Shown here in pieces: positions 45,098 to 56,953 of a stretch of DNA of 64,000 nt. How positions within the stretch are numbered: the first letter of the stretch is position 1; every line of letters starts with the position of its first letter. Source of the DNA: Crocodylus rhombifer (lineage: Eukaryota; Chordata; Crocodylia; Crocodylidae); NCBI GenBank assembly GCA_038503035.1, contig JAVSML010024441.1:62001-126000 (forward strand), written 5' to 3'. Made by a program: the position numbers and the translations under genes. The notes beneath the pieces are model-generated. The model was given only the letters and a program-made list of their open reading frames with translations. It did no database searches and was not told the origin of the DNA.

Positions 45098-47279
45098 AAT
45101 GTGTTTATCTTTTTCTTAAAAAGTATCGGAAGCTGCATTTTTAGGAACATACGTTAAAATAATGTAATGTTGCAAAGTCAAGCTCACAAATAACAGGAAG
45201 TACCAGATTTACAGTTGCTCAGGAAGCCTTAATTCTGTCCTTTGTATTATGATGCAGTCTTTTATTACATGATCGCATAACAATTTTTTCCCACAGGGCC
45301 TTTGCCACATGCAATTCACTTTTAATAAAGGAGCAAAAATAAGATTTCAGGGGCAACCTTAAAGCTGGCATTTCTTTGCCACTTCAGTATTTTTAAGCCT
45401 CAGCAGGTTTTTTTGTTTGTTTGTTTTTTTAGTGCATATTTAAGAGTCTGAGAGGCTCAGGTAGTTGGAAATAGAAAATGGTGTCTTTTATCTTGGCAGC
45501 CTGGACACTTGACCAGAAGGAAGGGGGTGTGATAGTATCTCCAGTCATTGAGAGGGCCAGGCAGTCGGTCAGTCCCCATACATCTCTGCACTTCAGTTAC
45601 TACGTATGACTTTGAATCATTCCAGTGATGCCCGAGCAAAAGGTTTTGGATGAGGAATTTGGTGATCAGATGCAGTCAGTCCCATGCCAATCTGGAAATG
45701 TTGTCAGAAAACATTGGTAGGGGATTAGCATTAGGTAAGGATCTTGTTTCTGTATCCACAACAGTGTTGGACCAAGGCTGCAGTGTGTCACCACCCTAGC
45801 AAATTACAAATGAAGGGCTTGTAGTATATGGAACCTTATTTTTAATAAAGGAAAAATCTTTGCGCTTTTATTCTGCATCTGTCAGCGATCTTGCTCAGCC
45901 GAGCCCTGGAGGAGTTCATCTGGCCCTTATGTTAAGGAAAACCAACAAATTAGTACAGATGTTTTTCTGAGAGCTGCGGGGATCAGGGATCAGTGATTTA
46001 ATACTGCCTGATATTTGATAGGGGACGCCCAGGGAATATGTACTGGAAACCAGGAAGTAATATTACATGAAATCAAAATATAAATATGTTCCTAAAGGTT
46101 TAGGTAATTTTTTTTGCAATTTCCCCTTTTATAATCTTAAATTAGGTCTCTCCCTGCCCCACTCCCATTTTTTTTCATACACTTGTTCCTCTAGATAGCT
46201 ATTCCAAAGTCTATTGGAATCTAATTATGTTTTTTTTACCAGCTTTAATGGGCTTTATACCTGGCGATATGTTGACTGAGTGAAGAAGCTGCAGGCAGTC
46301 TTCTGGGCTACTTAGAAAGGCAGGGCAAGACTTGTGTGAGGATGGGTAAAGACTATCTCTAAAGAGTTTAGGATTCTTCTTTGTTTCTGGGAAACATTCA
46401 GATACTGTAGTTCATGTCAAAAGTTTTCCTGCTTATAACATTTGTGGTCTGGGGAACCTCATAAGAATCTGAGTTTTGCCAGTCTTTGTGTAACCAACGT
46501 CCCAAATGAGGAGAAATGCCAAGACAGGCTGAATAAACCCAAAGCCAAAACCAGGCCGAATAAACCCAAAGCCAAAACCAGGCCTCAGGTTACACAGATT
46601 TATAGAATCTCAGGAGTTTAGGGTTAGGTTCACTAACAAAAAGTACACCGAGGTTGTCAAGCCTTTTGGTCTGCTAACTATACCAGAGCCAATGAATGGC
46701 CATGGCTTTAATTAGGCAACCTGGGGCAGTGTCAGCTGAGTTTCATTGTGAAACTTTAATTCTAAGTTCCTCTGTCCATGCACTGCTCTGAAGTATGTAT
46801 TTTCCTTGTCACAACACTAGGACAAGAATGACATTTTAACCAAAGAAAAGGAAATAATAGTTCTGCTTTTCCTGTCCTCTCTATCAGGCTCTGCTGCAGT
46901 CTACTCAAGCATAATCAATCAGTGCAAGCTGCATGAGAACAGGCTCTTTCTTCCATAAGGGTCCCAGAACTACTTGCTTCTGGATGGGCTGGAAAAATTC
47001 AAGCCCAGATTCTTTTACGCACTCTTAGTCCCACCCAGGCCAGAGGCAAAGGGGGGAAAAAGAGGAAGAGAGAAATATGTATTTCAAAACTGGCTTTGAG
47101 TTTTGGATAGGGGATCCAGTCTGGCCCGCCTTTTTCCAAACTGAAATCCTGCTCAAACTCTTGTCAGCAATGTTTGGATAGCGATCAACTGGAGTTTGTT
47201 TCTTTCTCTCCCTCTAACACGCCACTGGCCTCAGCCCTTCTGTTCCAGTTCTCATTTACCCCTCTTCAATTACACATCT
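45098..47279. other. Unassigned sequence with short simple repeats
   Basis: A (TTTG)n-like tract at 45411-45430 and the 27-bp duplication at 46526 are the only structures noted. Confidence 0.4.
46526..46579. repeat. 27-bp tandem duplication
   Basis: The unit beginning aggctgaataaacccaaagc occurs at 46526-46552 and 46553-46579 with a single t/c difference. Confidence 0.95.
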
Positions 47280-47490
47280 ATAGTGCTATGCATTGAAGAT
47301 CTGAGTATGTACCAGTCCTTAATGAATTAAACCGAAATAGCTCCCTGTAGGGTAGGGGATTATCTTCCACATTCAGGAGATGGCACACAAGGGTTAAGTC
47401 ATGATTCCAGGTCACATCCTGCAAGTCAATGCCAGAGTCACAGATGGGACCTGAGCTACAGTATTTTGCCCACTAGACCAGCCTTCTCCT
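47280..47490 (-). mobile_element. MIR-type SINE fragment
   Basis: gattccaggtcacatcctgc, aatgccagagtcacagatgg, then tttgcccactagacc: diverged minus-strand MIR. Confidence 0.5.
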
Positions 47491-48214
47491 CCATGTGTAC
47501 AAGCAGCCTGGGGTCCTGCAGAGCTGAGCAAGAATGCCAGGATTTATTCCATGTCTCTTCCTTTTCCAAAGTCAGCAGGCCCACACATACTGCCTCCTGC
47601 CATCACCTATGTCAAGGAGCAGTGCCGGTGCCTAGAACCTGCTGACTTCCCTTCCTCCACAAGAAATCAGTCTGTGAGCTTATGCCTTGCCCGTGCTTTT
47701 CTGAGTGGGAACACTAAGAGGTGGTGAGAGACTGGCTGATGTCAGAGCAGGAAAGGAAGCAAGGCTGTAACAATCTCAGAAACAGGCTGCTTTGTTTGTT
47801 TTGGAGTCCTGGAGCCTCAGAAGGGGAAGGAGTTTCATCCTGGCTTTTTGGAGTCAGCTGAAGCTGCCTGTGCTGTAGCAGACTGAGCAGGCACGTTCCT
47901 AGAGCTAAGCCCCTCCATAGGTATCATTACTCCCAGCTAATGATGGGTGGAATGGCCAGATGAGACACAAACCGAACCTTTGTTCAAAATCTCAAAGCAA
48001 CCCAAACCCTCAGGAACCCAAACTCCATTGAAAAAGAGTCTGGAGTTTTGAAGAAGTTTAACTATATTGTTCTTTTAATTTGCATGCCAGGGTCACCACT
48101 AACATCCAGCAGAGAGAAGGCCCTGTTCAGTAGGCACTCTGCTTCACACACAGCCCAGAATGAATCCTAGTCCTGAAGGATACAGCTGAGTTGGACTGGA
48201 CAGACAAAGGAATG
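47491..48214. other. Unassigned sequence
   Basis: Nothing recognised. Confidence 0.4.
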
Positions 48215-48345
48215 ATCATTATCCTCATTTTGATGATGCTGAACTGAGGCACAGAAAAATGCAGTGACTGGCCTAAATCATGCAGAAAGTCCCGGCAAAG
48301 CAGAGAATCAAGCCTAGGTCTTTGGGGTCCCAAGGCAATGCCTCA
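48215..48345 (-). mobile_element. MIR-type SINE fragment
   Basis: ttgatgatgctgaactgagg, cacagaaaaatgcagtgact and gcctaggtctttggggtccc are minus-strand MIR core words. Confidence 0.7.
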
Positions 48346-50269
48346 ACTGTAACAGTATTTTCCACTGTCCTTTCTTCTTCCAATCCTGCCTTTCCCATCC
48401 ATCCAAAAGAGATGATGTACCACAAGAGGGACTGTTCTAGCCAGATTGTCTAGTCCCAGGAGGCACAGAGAAGAATCAAGCTCTTGAGGGACTCGCTCTC
48501 TAAACCTGAGGTTCATCCATCCTCTGTCTCTACACATGGAATCTATGGTCATTTTAATGTTTGGGCCCTTCCTCAATCTTTTGCAAGTTCACCCAAGTGA
48601 GCTAAAAGGAGTGTGAAGCCTGAAGATGTTATTCAAGCTGTGGATGAGTACACTTTGCAGACATCGCTATTTCCATCCTCTTCCCAAGGAATCTGCATAA
48701 CACTCCAGCTGATCCCGTCTCCTTCCCAAATGCTGCACATGCTAACTGGTCTACAGATGAGTCTCTTGGGTGTGTGATGAGTTAGTGGAGTCTCTGCCCC
48801 AGGGCTGCACTCACTTTGTGCAAGTGTCCTCCACGTGCCTGAGCCTAGGTTGCTGGGTCTCCATTGCACTGGTCATCTTAGTGAGTTCCAGGAATGGCTT
48901 TTGGTGGCTTTGGTTTGACCCACTGTGAGCATTTGGATGCATCACCCTCATGATGAGTCTTAGCTTGTCACTTCCCTACAGTGGATCTTTTCTCTCCAGA
49001 ATTGCTCAATGTCTCCACCACTGCTGGGTTGGGTTTGCAGATACCTCAGCAAGTCAGAGTGAGGGAATTTATTCACACCCTCCAGAAAACCACAAGATAT
49101 GGAAACGCAATGTTATCCCTGACTCTAAAAGAATAACATTAACAGAGATGAAGTCATATAGGCCTGGCAATGACTGTCAAGGGAATTTTGAAACTCAGCA
49201 CAGACCCTCCATCCATCTATCCTGGCGATGCCCAGTGTAGCCCAGCTGTTCGGTGTGGTGGCGGTGATATCAGAGTTCAGTTAATTGCACATTAATGATT
49301 TTACAATGAATAATGGTTTCCTCCCCGCCTCCCAACCTGCCTCCATTCCCTTAGACTGTCCACCTGGAGCTGGCAGGCACTCACTAATAACAACCATAAA
49401 TCCAGAGGAAAATGACAGGATTAGGGATACAGATATTATGGAAGTGACCCTTTAATTGGAGCTGCACCCCAGCTAACCTTTGCGGAGGGGTCACAGAGGG
49501 CATGGCTGAGACTGCCTTTTAGCTTTAGGCAGGATATGAAATACAGGGCATGAAAGGATTAGAAAGCAACCTTGGCTGTTCACAGCCCATTGATTCATAT
49601 TGGCTGATTATATGGACAGCGACAGTCAGTTCTCTTTTCTGTAATGTCTTCTCTTTTGGAGGTTTTGGGCAGGGAGTCACAGAGTGCACAACCTGTGCTG
49701 AATAAACTGTGTTTGCTGGCCTATTAAGACAAGCAGTTGTTGTCCTCATATGATCATTTAGTCTCTCTCACAATTACAGCAAGCTCCTTATTTATTTTTA
49801 TTCCTAAAACAAACCAAAGCAGAACCCCCAGCATCCGAGTATCGACAATACTTTTTCACCTGTGTACCTGGAAACATCAATGTTCAGTATCTTTCTACCT
49901 GAGCAGACTTGTATTCAGGTATAGAAAGGGTTTCACAAGCATCAGGGATTTTTCTTTAAGAACACAGATAATTAAAAACAAACACAAGTCTCCTTGCCGG
50001 GAATGCTGAGCCAGGGAAACTGCTAGCAACTGGCAACTAGATGTGCTGTACATAACACCAGGGAGATTCCAGATAATGGGTGTTACTGTTCCCTTTACTC
50101 ATTCTATTGTACTTTTCCATAGCCAGGGAGTGAATAAATGGATCAACTATTCATCTTATCCCAGAATTTCCTGGCTTGTGAGCGTGTGTGTTGGTATCCC
50201 TTAGATAATACGCTGATGGGAAGTGCAGAAGTATCTAGGAAGGTAAATGCATAGATTCAGAGTTTTTAA
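48346..50269. other. Unassigned sequence, possibly with conserved non-coding parts
   Basis: No repeat family is recognised. 49265-49320 is rich in homeodomain-type taat/atta words (cagttaattgcacattaatg) within a stretch without repeats, which could be regulatory. No coding exon is recognised. Confidence 0.35.
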
Positions 50270-50960
50270 GGCCTGCCAAATGTCTTTTAAGGTCTGAGTT
50301 TTTTCACCTAAGTATCTTAAGTTTTCATCTTTCTCAAACTTCTATGAAATCTCATTGATAATACCTCAAGTTAATTCGATACAGTCTGATTTCTAAACAC
50401 CCATGTTGATTGGCATTAATTTATATTAGCCACCTTTAATTTTGTATTAGCAGAACCCATGTTAGCTATTCCATTATTTTTACCTGGAATGGAAGTCTGG
50501 GTCACAGGAATATGACTAGCCAAGTTGATATGTTTTATTCTTTTTTAAGCATTGGCACAACGTCAGCTTTCCGCTGGTCCTTTGTGTTCTAAGATTTATT
50601 TTAAAACAATATTAATGGTCCAGGACATTTGCTGGCCAAGTCTTTTAAAACTCTGAAATTCAAGTTCTCTAGACCAGCTCAGATAGAAATGTTTGTTGGT
50701 TTTTTCTCCCCCAGTGAATTTAACTTCTTCCGTAGTTCCTATTGGGATAGAAAATATTTCATCAACATATAATACAAATGCATCTTTTGGTTCTTTCCAA
50801 AATACGAAAGGAAGTTCTCCTCCTCCTCTTCTTCATCGTCATTCTAGCAGGTCGGAGTCCTCACCATGGAGGTGACCACCATTTAAGATCTGTGCTTTTG
50901 CCTGTCAGTGCTGATTATTTTGAACTGTCATTATTGTGGGGGTCTCCTTTGTCCCCGCAA
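50270..50960 (-). mobile_element. Old CR1-like LINE, reverse transcriptase relic
   Basis: Minus-strand translation in shifting frames gives GLENLNFRVLKDLASKCPGP, then NTKDQRKADVVPMLKKE, and further on INANQHGCLEIRLYRINL. These correspond to the early reverse transcriptase blocks of CR1-type LINEs (G.DNLHPRVLKELA, W..A.V.PI.KKG, N.QHGF). Many stops and frameshifts are present. It is clearly older than the 3' fragments elsewhere and covers a different part of ORF2. Confidence 0.75.
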
Positions 50961-51029
50961 ATGTTCAGTCTCTCATGACAACAAAAGCTCTTCTCTACAC
51001 TTGTGTGTGGCACTCAGTACCAAGTAGCA
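50961..51029. other. Unassigned spacer
   Basis: Nothing recognised. Confidence 0.4.
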
Positions 51030-51240
51030 CATGAGGAAGCAAGATCTTGTATGGGGCTTGAAGCTGGGGGAACTTAATGCAGTCCCTGACCTTCATCATC
51101 TTGGAAGTCCTTAAGCAAAGTGTTTAATGTCCTTGTGCCTCAGTTTGCAATCTATAAAATGGGGGGGATAGTACTTAAATTCTTTCGCCGTAAGGCAAAG
51201 TATTTGTTCTGTGCCTAGTAAGCTAGGACCCCAATTTCAG
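51030..51240 (+). mobile_element. MIR-type SINE
   Basis: cttgtgcctcagtttgcaat, ctataaaatgggggggatag and tacttaaattc are plus-strand MIR core words. Confidence 0.75.
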
Positions 51241-52175
51241 ATAATGGCTCTAGGTCCTACTCCAACAAAGATCATGAACTACAGTTGTCTGCATCAAGAG
51301 TATGAAGCTAATTTAGGTAAACTGTTACACTGACAAATATCCATGCCAGCACCTTTCTTCCTGAAATATTCCAAAGCTAAGAAAGAGGGAAGCACTCCTT
51401 AGCCTCTTCCATTAGAGTCCAGAATCTTAGCACTAACGTGGGAACTGGAGCTATCAGGGAGACTCAAAGTGTTTATGCAGCAATAGAGCCATGACTGCAG
51501 CTCATGTAGACATGCCTGAGCTAGCCTTCAACCACCTAACCCATATGCCAATAGTAGTGTAGTCTCAGCCAGACAGTATTCAATGTGGAGTGTAAAATCT
51601 GCCTGGGACACTGGGTGAATATTTGGGGGCAAGCCCAGGTAAAGCTCCATATTGGTGAAGCTACAGTTCTATGAGGACCTGCTCTACATCAGATATTTCT
51701 ACATAATCACACCTTCAGATTGCAATGTAGACGTATCCAGAGAGAGTGTTTTAGCTTCAGCTGCCAAACCCTTTCATGCTTCAGTTAAGAATTAGAAGAC
51801 AGTAGTAAATGAATATCCAAGACTTCATGGACCACCCCCTGTATAGGGCACAACTTAAAAAGTCTTTTGGGAAAGGAAATGTAATTAGAGCCTGTTTCAA
51901 AGAAAATCATTGTCTGATCTTCTTGCAAATAGCAAACACATTGCAGTGCAAGGCAAGGGAATTTTCCCCCTAAACATTTGCGGTTTCGGATTAATCCAGA
52001 AGCCCTCTTGGATTGGCATGCTTTATGAGCCAACTGCTTGCCTAACATTCACTCCTGCAGGGCACAGAGAACAAAAATATTACCAAGTAAAACATACCTC
52101 TCTAGTGGAAATGCATTGGTTGCAGTGAACCTGGCATTCAGTTCTTCTGGACAGGACAAAAAGGGATATGTAGAT
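51241..52175. other. Unassigned sequence
   Basis: No gene or repeat recognised. Confidence 0.4.
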
Positions 52176-52767
52176 ATCGATGGTTGAATACTTGAACAAA
52201 GACCACTGTACATGCATCTTTTTTAGATATACCTCATTGCAGCTTTTAATTTGTGTTTGGCAGATACCAAACACAGAAGTACTGGAACATGCAGAACTGA
52301 CATGCTTAGAAATCACTATCAAGAAGAGAAGGTTGCGATGGCTCGGCCACGTCAGGAGAATGGGAGGGAACAGTATCCTCAAGAATATTTATTATAATTA
52401 GATTTGAGATGTCTCTAGAAAGCAGGGTCGCCCTTTATGGCACTACCACGACATGTACAAAAATTATATGAAGTCATTCAACATCAATGTAGAGAGCTGG
52501 GAGGAGTGCGCAAAATCTCATCCGATCTGGAGGGAACACTTGGCACTAGGTGCAACTCAGCATGAAGCTGCTTTGATCCAGAGGATGGAAGAAGCAAAGT
52601 GAGAAGGAAGAGAGCAGTGTGCTGTAAACTTGGACTCCAGCTCAGTCAGCATATGGATCTGTGAAACTTGTAACAAGCTGTATCGCTCTTGAATTGGGCT
52701 TGTCAGCCACAAACAGATTCTTACATGTACACCATGATCCAGAGGATTGATGGTTTCCCACTACATA
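52176..52767 (+). mobile_element. LINE C-terminal tail with zinc-finger relic
   Basis: At 52180-52400 the frame reads IPNTEVLEHAELTCLEITIK, then RRLRWLGHVRRMGG, the conserved end of many vertebrate LINE reverse transcriptases. From 52427 a continuing frame gives YHDMYKNYMKSFNINVESWE, HPIWREHL, and later CETCNKLYRS-stop-IGLVSHKQ, a C2H2-like finger with one stop. At least two stops and a gap after 52400 make it a pseudogene. The LINE clade (RTE-like or another) is not resolved. Confidence 0.75.
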
Positions 52768-52804
52768 ACAGTGGTTGAATCTTTGAACAAGGCCCACTGC
52801 ACAT
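52768..52804 (+). mobile_element. Second copy of the LINE tail, left part before the hAT insertion
   Basis: gtggttgaatctttgaacaa, then ggcccactgcacat repeats the sequence at 52180 (ggttgaatacttgaacaaag, then accactgtacat). It continues after the hAT copy at 53637. Confidence 0.75.
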
Positions 52805-53636
52805 TAGAGCTGTGCAAAGCTTTGGGTGCTGATTCAATTCGGAGGAGATTTGGCTCAATTCGGTGGCTGAATCTCCAAATCCAAATCAAATCAGGGGACT
52901 GATAAAAAGGTCTGAATTGATTCAAAGCTCTCTGAATCTTTGGAAAAGGTTCAGGGAGCGTCGATGATTTGGGCAGTCCCCAGTGCGGGGAGCTGCAGCT
53001 GGACTCAGAGCTGGTAAGTAGGGGGCTAGGGGCTGGTGGAGGGGACCATGGAGGGACCTGTGCCAGCCCCCATCCCCTGCCTGCTCCCCCAGCCACCCAT
53101 GGGTGCCCTGCCCACCCCAGCTCCCGGCCCTTTAAGAAAAAAAATAACAAGAAAAACCCTGGGGCTCACCACTCCTACAGCGGTTTCAGGGCACTCGTGG
53201 AAGAGCCCCCCATGTGGTGTGGGGCAGCAGGGATCACCCCCTGCTGCGAGGAGCAGTAAGTCCAGGGTTTTTCTCAGGGTTTTTTTTCTTAAAGGACCGG
53301 AGCCACAGTGGGTGGGGCAGCCATGGGGAGGGGCTGGGGGAGTGGAGGGGTTGTGCAGTGCATGCAGTGCGGGGCAGTGGGGGGCAGCAAGGATCACCCC
53401 CCCCCCCCGGCAGTACCTGCTGAGTCAGAGTGTTGTTTTTTTTTAGTGCCAGGAGCTGGGGTGGGCGGGGAGGGGATGGGCCTGGCTGATTCGGAGATTC
53501 AGCAGCAGCTAAATCCCCAAATCAGATTCAACTGAATCGAATCAGGAAGCAATTCAAATTGCCAAATCAAATCACTGTCCCCTGAATTTTCCGAATCCGA
53601 ATCCAAAGTGAATACTAGCTGCTTCACACAGACTTA
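52805..53636 (-). mobile_element. hAT-type MITE, copy 7 (complete, 832 bp)
   Basis: Reverse orientation: starts with the B end (TAGAGCTGTGCAAAGCTTTG) and ends with the A end (tgctagt-like, then GCTTCACACAGACTTA). Flanked by ctgcacat (52797-52804) and ctgtacat (53637-53644), an 8-bp target duplication with one change. The empty-site sequence at 52190 reads ctgtacat, so the left copy mutated. The core is longer than in the 29.3-kb copy and contains a clear inverted pair: ccctttaagaaaaaaaataa at about 53128 against ttttttttcttaaagg at about 53280. Confidence 0.92.
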
Positions 53637-53799
53637 CTGTACATGCATCTTCTTTGGCACACTTCACTGCAGCCTTCAATTTTGTGTCTGGCATCAGTTA
53701 TCAGCATATTATAGACTAGCGAGATGGGAAGACTGGAGTGACCTTAAGGCTAAAGGAAGGATGGATCTGCAGTTAAGCATTTTCATGGGATGCAAGAGG
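53637..53799 (+). mobile_element. Second copy of the LINE tail, right part after the hAT insertion
   Basis: ctgtacatgcatcttctttg, then cttcactgcagccttcaatt and tgtgtctggcat continue the copy interrupted at 52804. They match 52190-52265. Homology fades after about 53700. Confidence 0.7.
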
Positions 53800-53945
53800 C
53801 AGCATTAAATTCATGGCTCTGCCACAGATTCTCCTTCTGCCAGTTGTTTAGTCTTTCTTTAATTTCCCTACCTAAGAGCATTGTGACCACGAATGCATTA
53901 ATGTTTTGTGGTGCTCAGCTAGGATGGTGATGGCAGAAGGGAGGC
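53800..53945 (+). mobile_element. MIR-type SINE
   Basis: aaattcatggctctgccaca, then cattgtgaccacgaatgcat and tgtggtgctcagctaggatg: plus-strand MIR core and reptile-type 3' part. Confidence 0.6.
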
Positions 53946-56214
53946 CTAAAAGAACCTAGATAAACAGATGCACCTGAAAGAATTAAATTAAGTAGAATTG
54001 TGGAGGTTTTGTATTTCACTTTCCATTCAAGATATATTCCATTGATTTTAACACTGAGTTTCTATAAAAATGGTATTGCTTTCCTGCAGGCCAGGTGGAA
54101 CAGTAAAGCCCCAGGGCTATGGGTACCTGGGATATGATAGTTGCATTAGATTAGTTCTGTGTGCACACAGCCTCTGCACCACACAGGGGTCTTCTTATTC
54201 ATCTGCGTCCCCCGTGCTATCATGAAGAAGCACAGAGGGTGGTATAAAACAAGTAGTCTGCAGTCATTGTGGGAGTGGGGCAGAGGCAGCCAGCTAGGTG
54301 GGAATGTATAGGTAGGCATGGAAAGAAACCATGTTTATATAAAGCTGAGGGGAAAGACAGGAAGAAAAATAAAAAACACATTTGTTTTATGGGGCACAAG
54401 TGGAATAAATGAACTGTGCATGTTCAGGTTTTGAAATAATTAAGAACCAAGGGTACTTGCTCTGCTTCCCCTTGAATTACTATGAATTAGAAGCAGCCCC
54501 ACCAAAAATCCGTGGAGCGACTTGCTTCATTTTACTTTCAGGTCAACCCTGTTAATAGCCAAGAAATGCTAGAATAATGGGAGAAATTTCATTTCTCAAA
54601 AATCTGTACCCTGAGTCCCATCCCATCTTGGAGATGTACTGTGTAGACCATGGCTCCTGCTACAGCATAGTGCCCTGAAGTTTGGCTTCCTCTTAGCACT
54701 AATGTCAATGAGTCTGAGCAGGAACTGGTTCACATAAGCCCCTTGCCACTTTTCATTTACCCAGAAGATCTGCACATCTGTGCGTTGGAGGGTGGGGAAA
54801 GGCTGAAACCGCACAGAGAAAATGGAGAAAGAAGTTATAGGAGACTTCTTGGACTGTGAAGACTCAAGATTTTAACACACTTTTAGCAATGCAGCTGTCC
54901 TAACCCCAGGATTAAAAAACCAGGAGTCAGGGTCCTGCAAAATCATAGTGTTTTCTTTAAGTAACAATACATTTTTGGTTGATTTCTTTATCTTCTGAGC
55001 CTCTAAAGTGTATATGGGTCACAGTTCCAAGTTTTCCTCTACAACCACCAGGCTGGAACTTACTTCAAGAAAAACACCAAAGGTCATGATAAAATCATAA
55101 AGAGTTGGCCATACTGGCACAGTCACTGCTAAGTGTTGTGATCCTAATGACTAATGAGGATTCCCAGGAAAGAGTCTCTCCAGATCTTTGATATAAAACC
55201 AGACAGGAGAGAGCTGGCACTACTGCCAACTGACTGATGTCTTCAAACATCTGGAGAGGTTCTTGAACCCAGATCCATGAATGGAAGCCACAGCATGTGC
55301 AAAGTAAGCAAACATCTGCAGAAAGGAAATGGACCATCTATGCCCATTTACTCTACCAGGTTGTCAAATTGGTTAGACAACCTGGCTATAATCTGCTTTC
55401 AGTTTGCAAGGTGTAAGCTTGCAAAGTGGCTGTGTACTGGCATGGCACTGCTATGTGAGGCTGTAAATTATATAGTGTACGGAGACAAAGGGCTCAGTTT
55501 GTGTGTGCAAACTGGGCATCAGCTTCTGCTGTGCTGACTGGGGAGCCTTTTACATCCACTTGGTATTCTCTGTACAGGTGTGACTCGTGACACAAGCTAG
55601 AAGGCAGTGGAGAATCTGAGCCCTTTAAAAAGTAAGGGATCTGATCCAGAGCTATTCTAATTCAACACAGCTTCAATGGAGCAACTCTCTTGCCATGTCA
55701 ATGCCTGTCACAGGGTTCATAAACTAAGCTGTGCTGTATTTGCACTTTTCCCACTTGGTTTTCAATAAACCCCTTTATTTATCCTCCATTTAAGCACTGC
55801 AAGCCACAAGGGCTAGTAATGCAATTTAATATGGGCAGCCTTCTCTACAAGCCACCCTTGATTTTAGACCTGAGGGAGGAAGCAGTTCAATTTAATAGCA
55901 ACCACAGCCAGTAAGCAAAGATGCACAGAATTGAGGCTTACATGCATGCCCCTAAGAAAAGGGCTACCCACTACCACCAAACGCACCATGACCAAGACAC
56001 AGACCAGTTTATACATGTCTTGTTAGAGATCAACAAGATTCTTCGCAGCAGATAATAGTAAGTTGGCAATCCAAGCCATGTCCTCGTTTCTCAAGTTGGA
56101 GCCTACTACAGGTCTCCAACCAGTAATAGAGGAAAAGCTAGTGCCTTCTATTCTCCTCTGCCACCTAGCTAGTATTACTCATATGGAAAGAATTTGGCAA
56201 CATGTCCATGGTGG
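53946..56214. other. Unassigned sequence
   Basis: No gene or repeat recognised over about 2.3 kb. Open frames are short and unremarkable. Confidence 0.4.
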
Positions 56215-56420
56215 GAATATAATACCAAAACATTATGGAATAGGTCACTCAATATATTGCAAAGGATTTGCCGAGTATGCCTAAGGAAAACATCTTTAAG
56301 GTTTCCTGGAAGGCATTAAAAGTTTTTCAATTTCAGTGTAATCATTTTAGGATTCCCGTGGGATTTTAATGATGTGTTACAGGACAATTTGCAGTATCCC
56401 ATGTGCAAATATTAGTAAAA
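56215..56420 (+). repeat. Unidentified dispersed repeat, copy 2
   Basis: Matches 30860-31060 in order: aataggtcactcaatata, cctggaagg, agtgtaatcattttaggatt, ttaatgatgtgttacaggac. Family unknown. Confidence 0.55.
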
Positions 56421-56654
56421 GACCAAGGCGGGAATCATAAACCAGGTTTTGACTTGAAGTTGAGCTTGCCTGAGGTATTTCTGAAACATTTTTGAGGAGG
56501 TCTTTGGAGGATTTGAACAGGGGTTTGATAATGACATAAGTAGCAACATAATTGTTTCTTAGAAGATAGTACTCGTCTCTGAAGCATACAGCCCCAAATA
56601 GATGCGAAAAAATACATGCGTTTAAATAGGCATGCTAGCACAATGGAAAGGCCC
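56421..56654. other. Unassigned spacer
   Basis: Nothing recognised. Confidence 0.4.
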
Positions 56655-56765
56655 AGGGAAAATGGTCTACTTCTTAGGATACTGAAGAGGGTCTTAGGAA
56701 GCTGGGCTCAAGTTCTGACTCTGCCAGAGACTCCTTGCTTGATATTAGGCAAGTCACTTAGGGCT
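56655..56765 (+). mobile_element. MIR-type SINE fragment
   Basis: ggctcaagttctgactctgc, then gatattaggcaagtcactta: plus-strand MIR core. Confidence 0.65.
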
Positions 56766-56917
56766 AGATCCAGTGGAACTGTATCTAGCCCGAAGTGACC
56801 TACAAGTCAAGACCTGGAGTGGTTACACCTTACTTTTAGCCTCATACCCTGCTAGTGAAGTCCCTCAGAGCCTTACAATGCAGTGTGCAGCCTCCACATG
56901 CAGTAAAGAAGAGGAGA

Positions 56918-56953
56918 CCTTCCATAGGGTCCATAGACCTTCCATAGGGTATT
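56918..56953. repeat. 20-bp tandem duplication
   Basis: gaccttccatagggt is repeated after a 5-base linker (ccata), head to tail. Confidence 0.85.
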
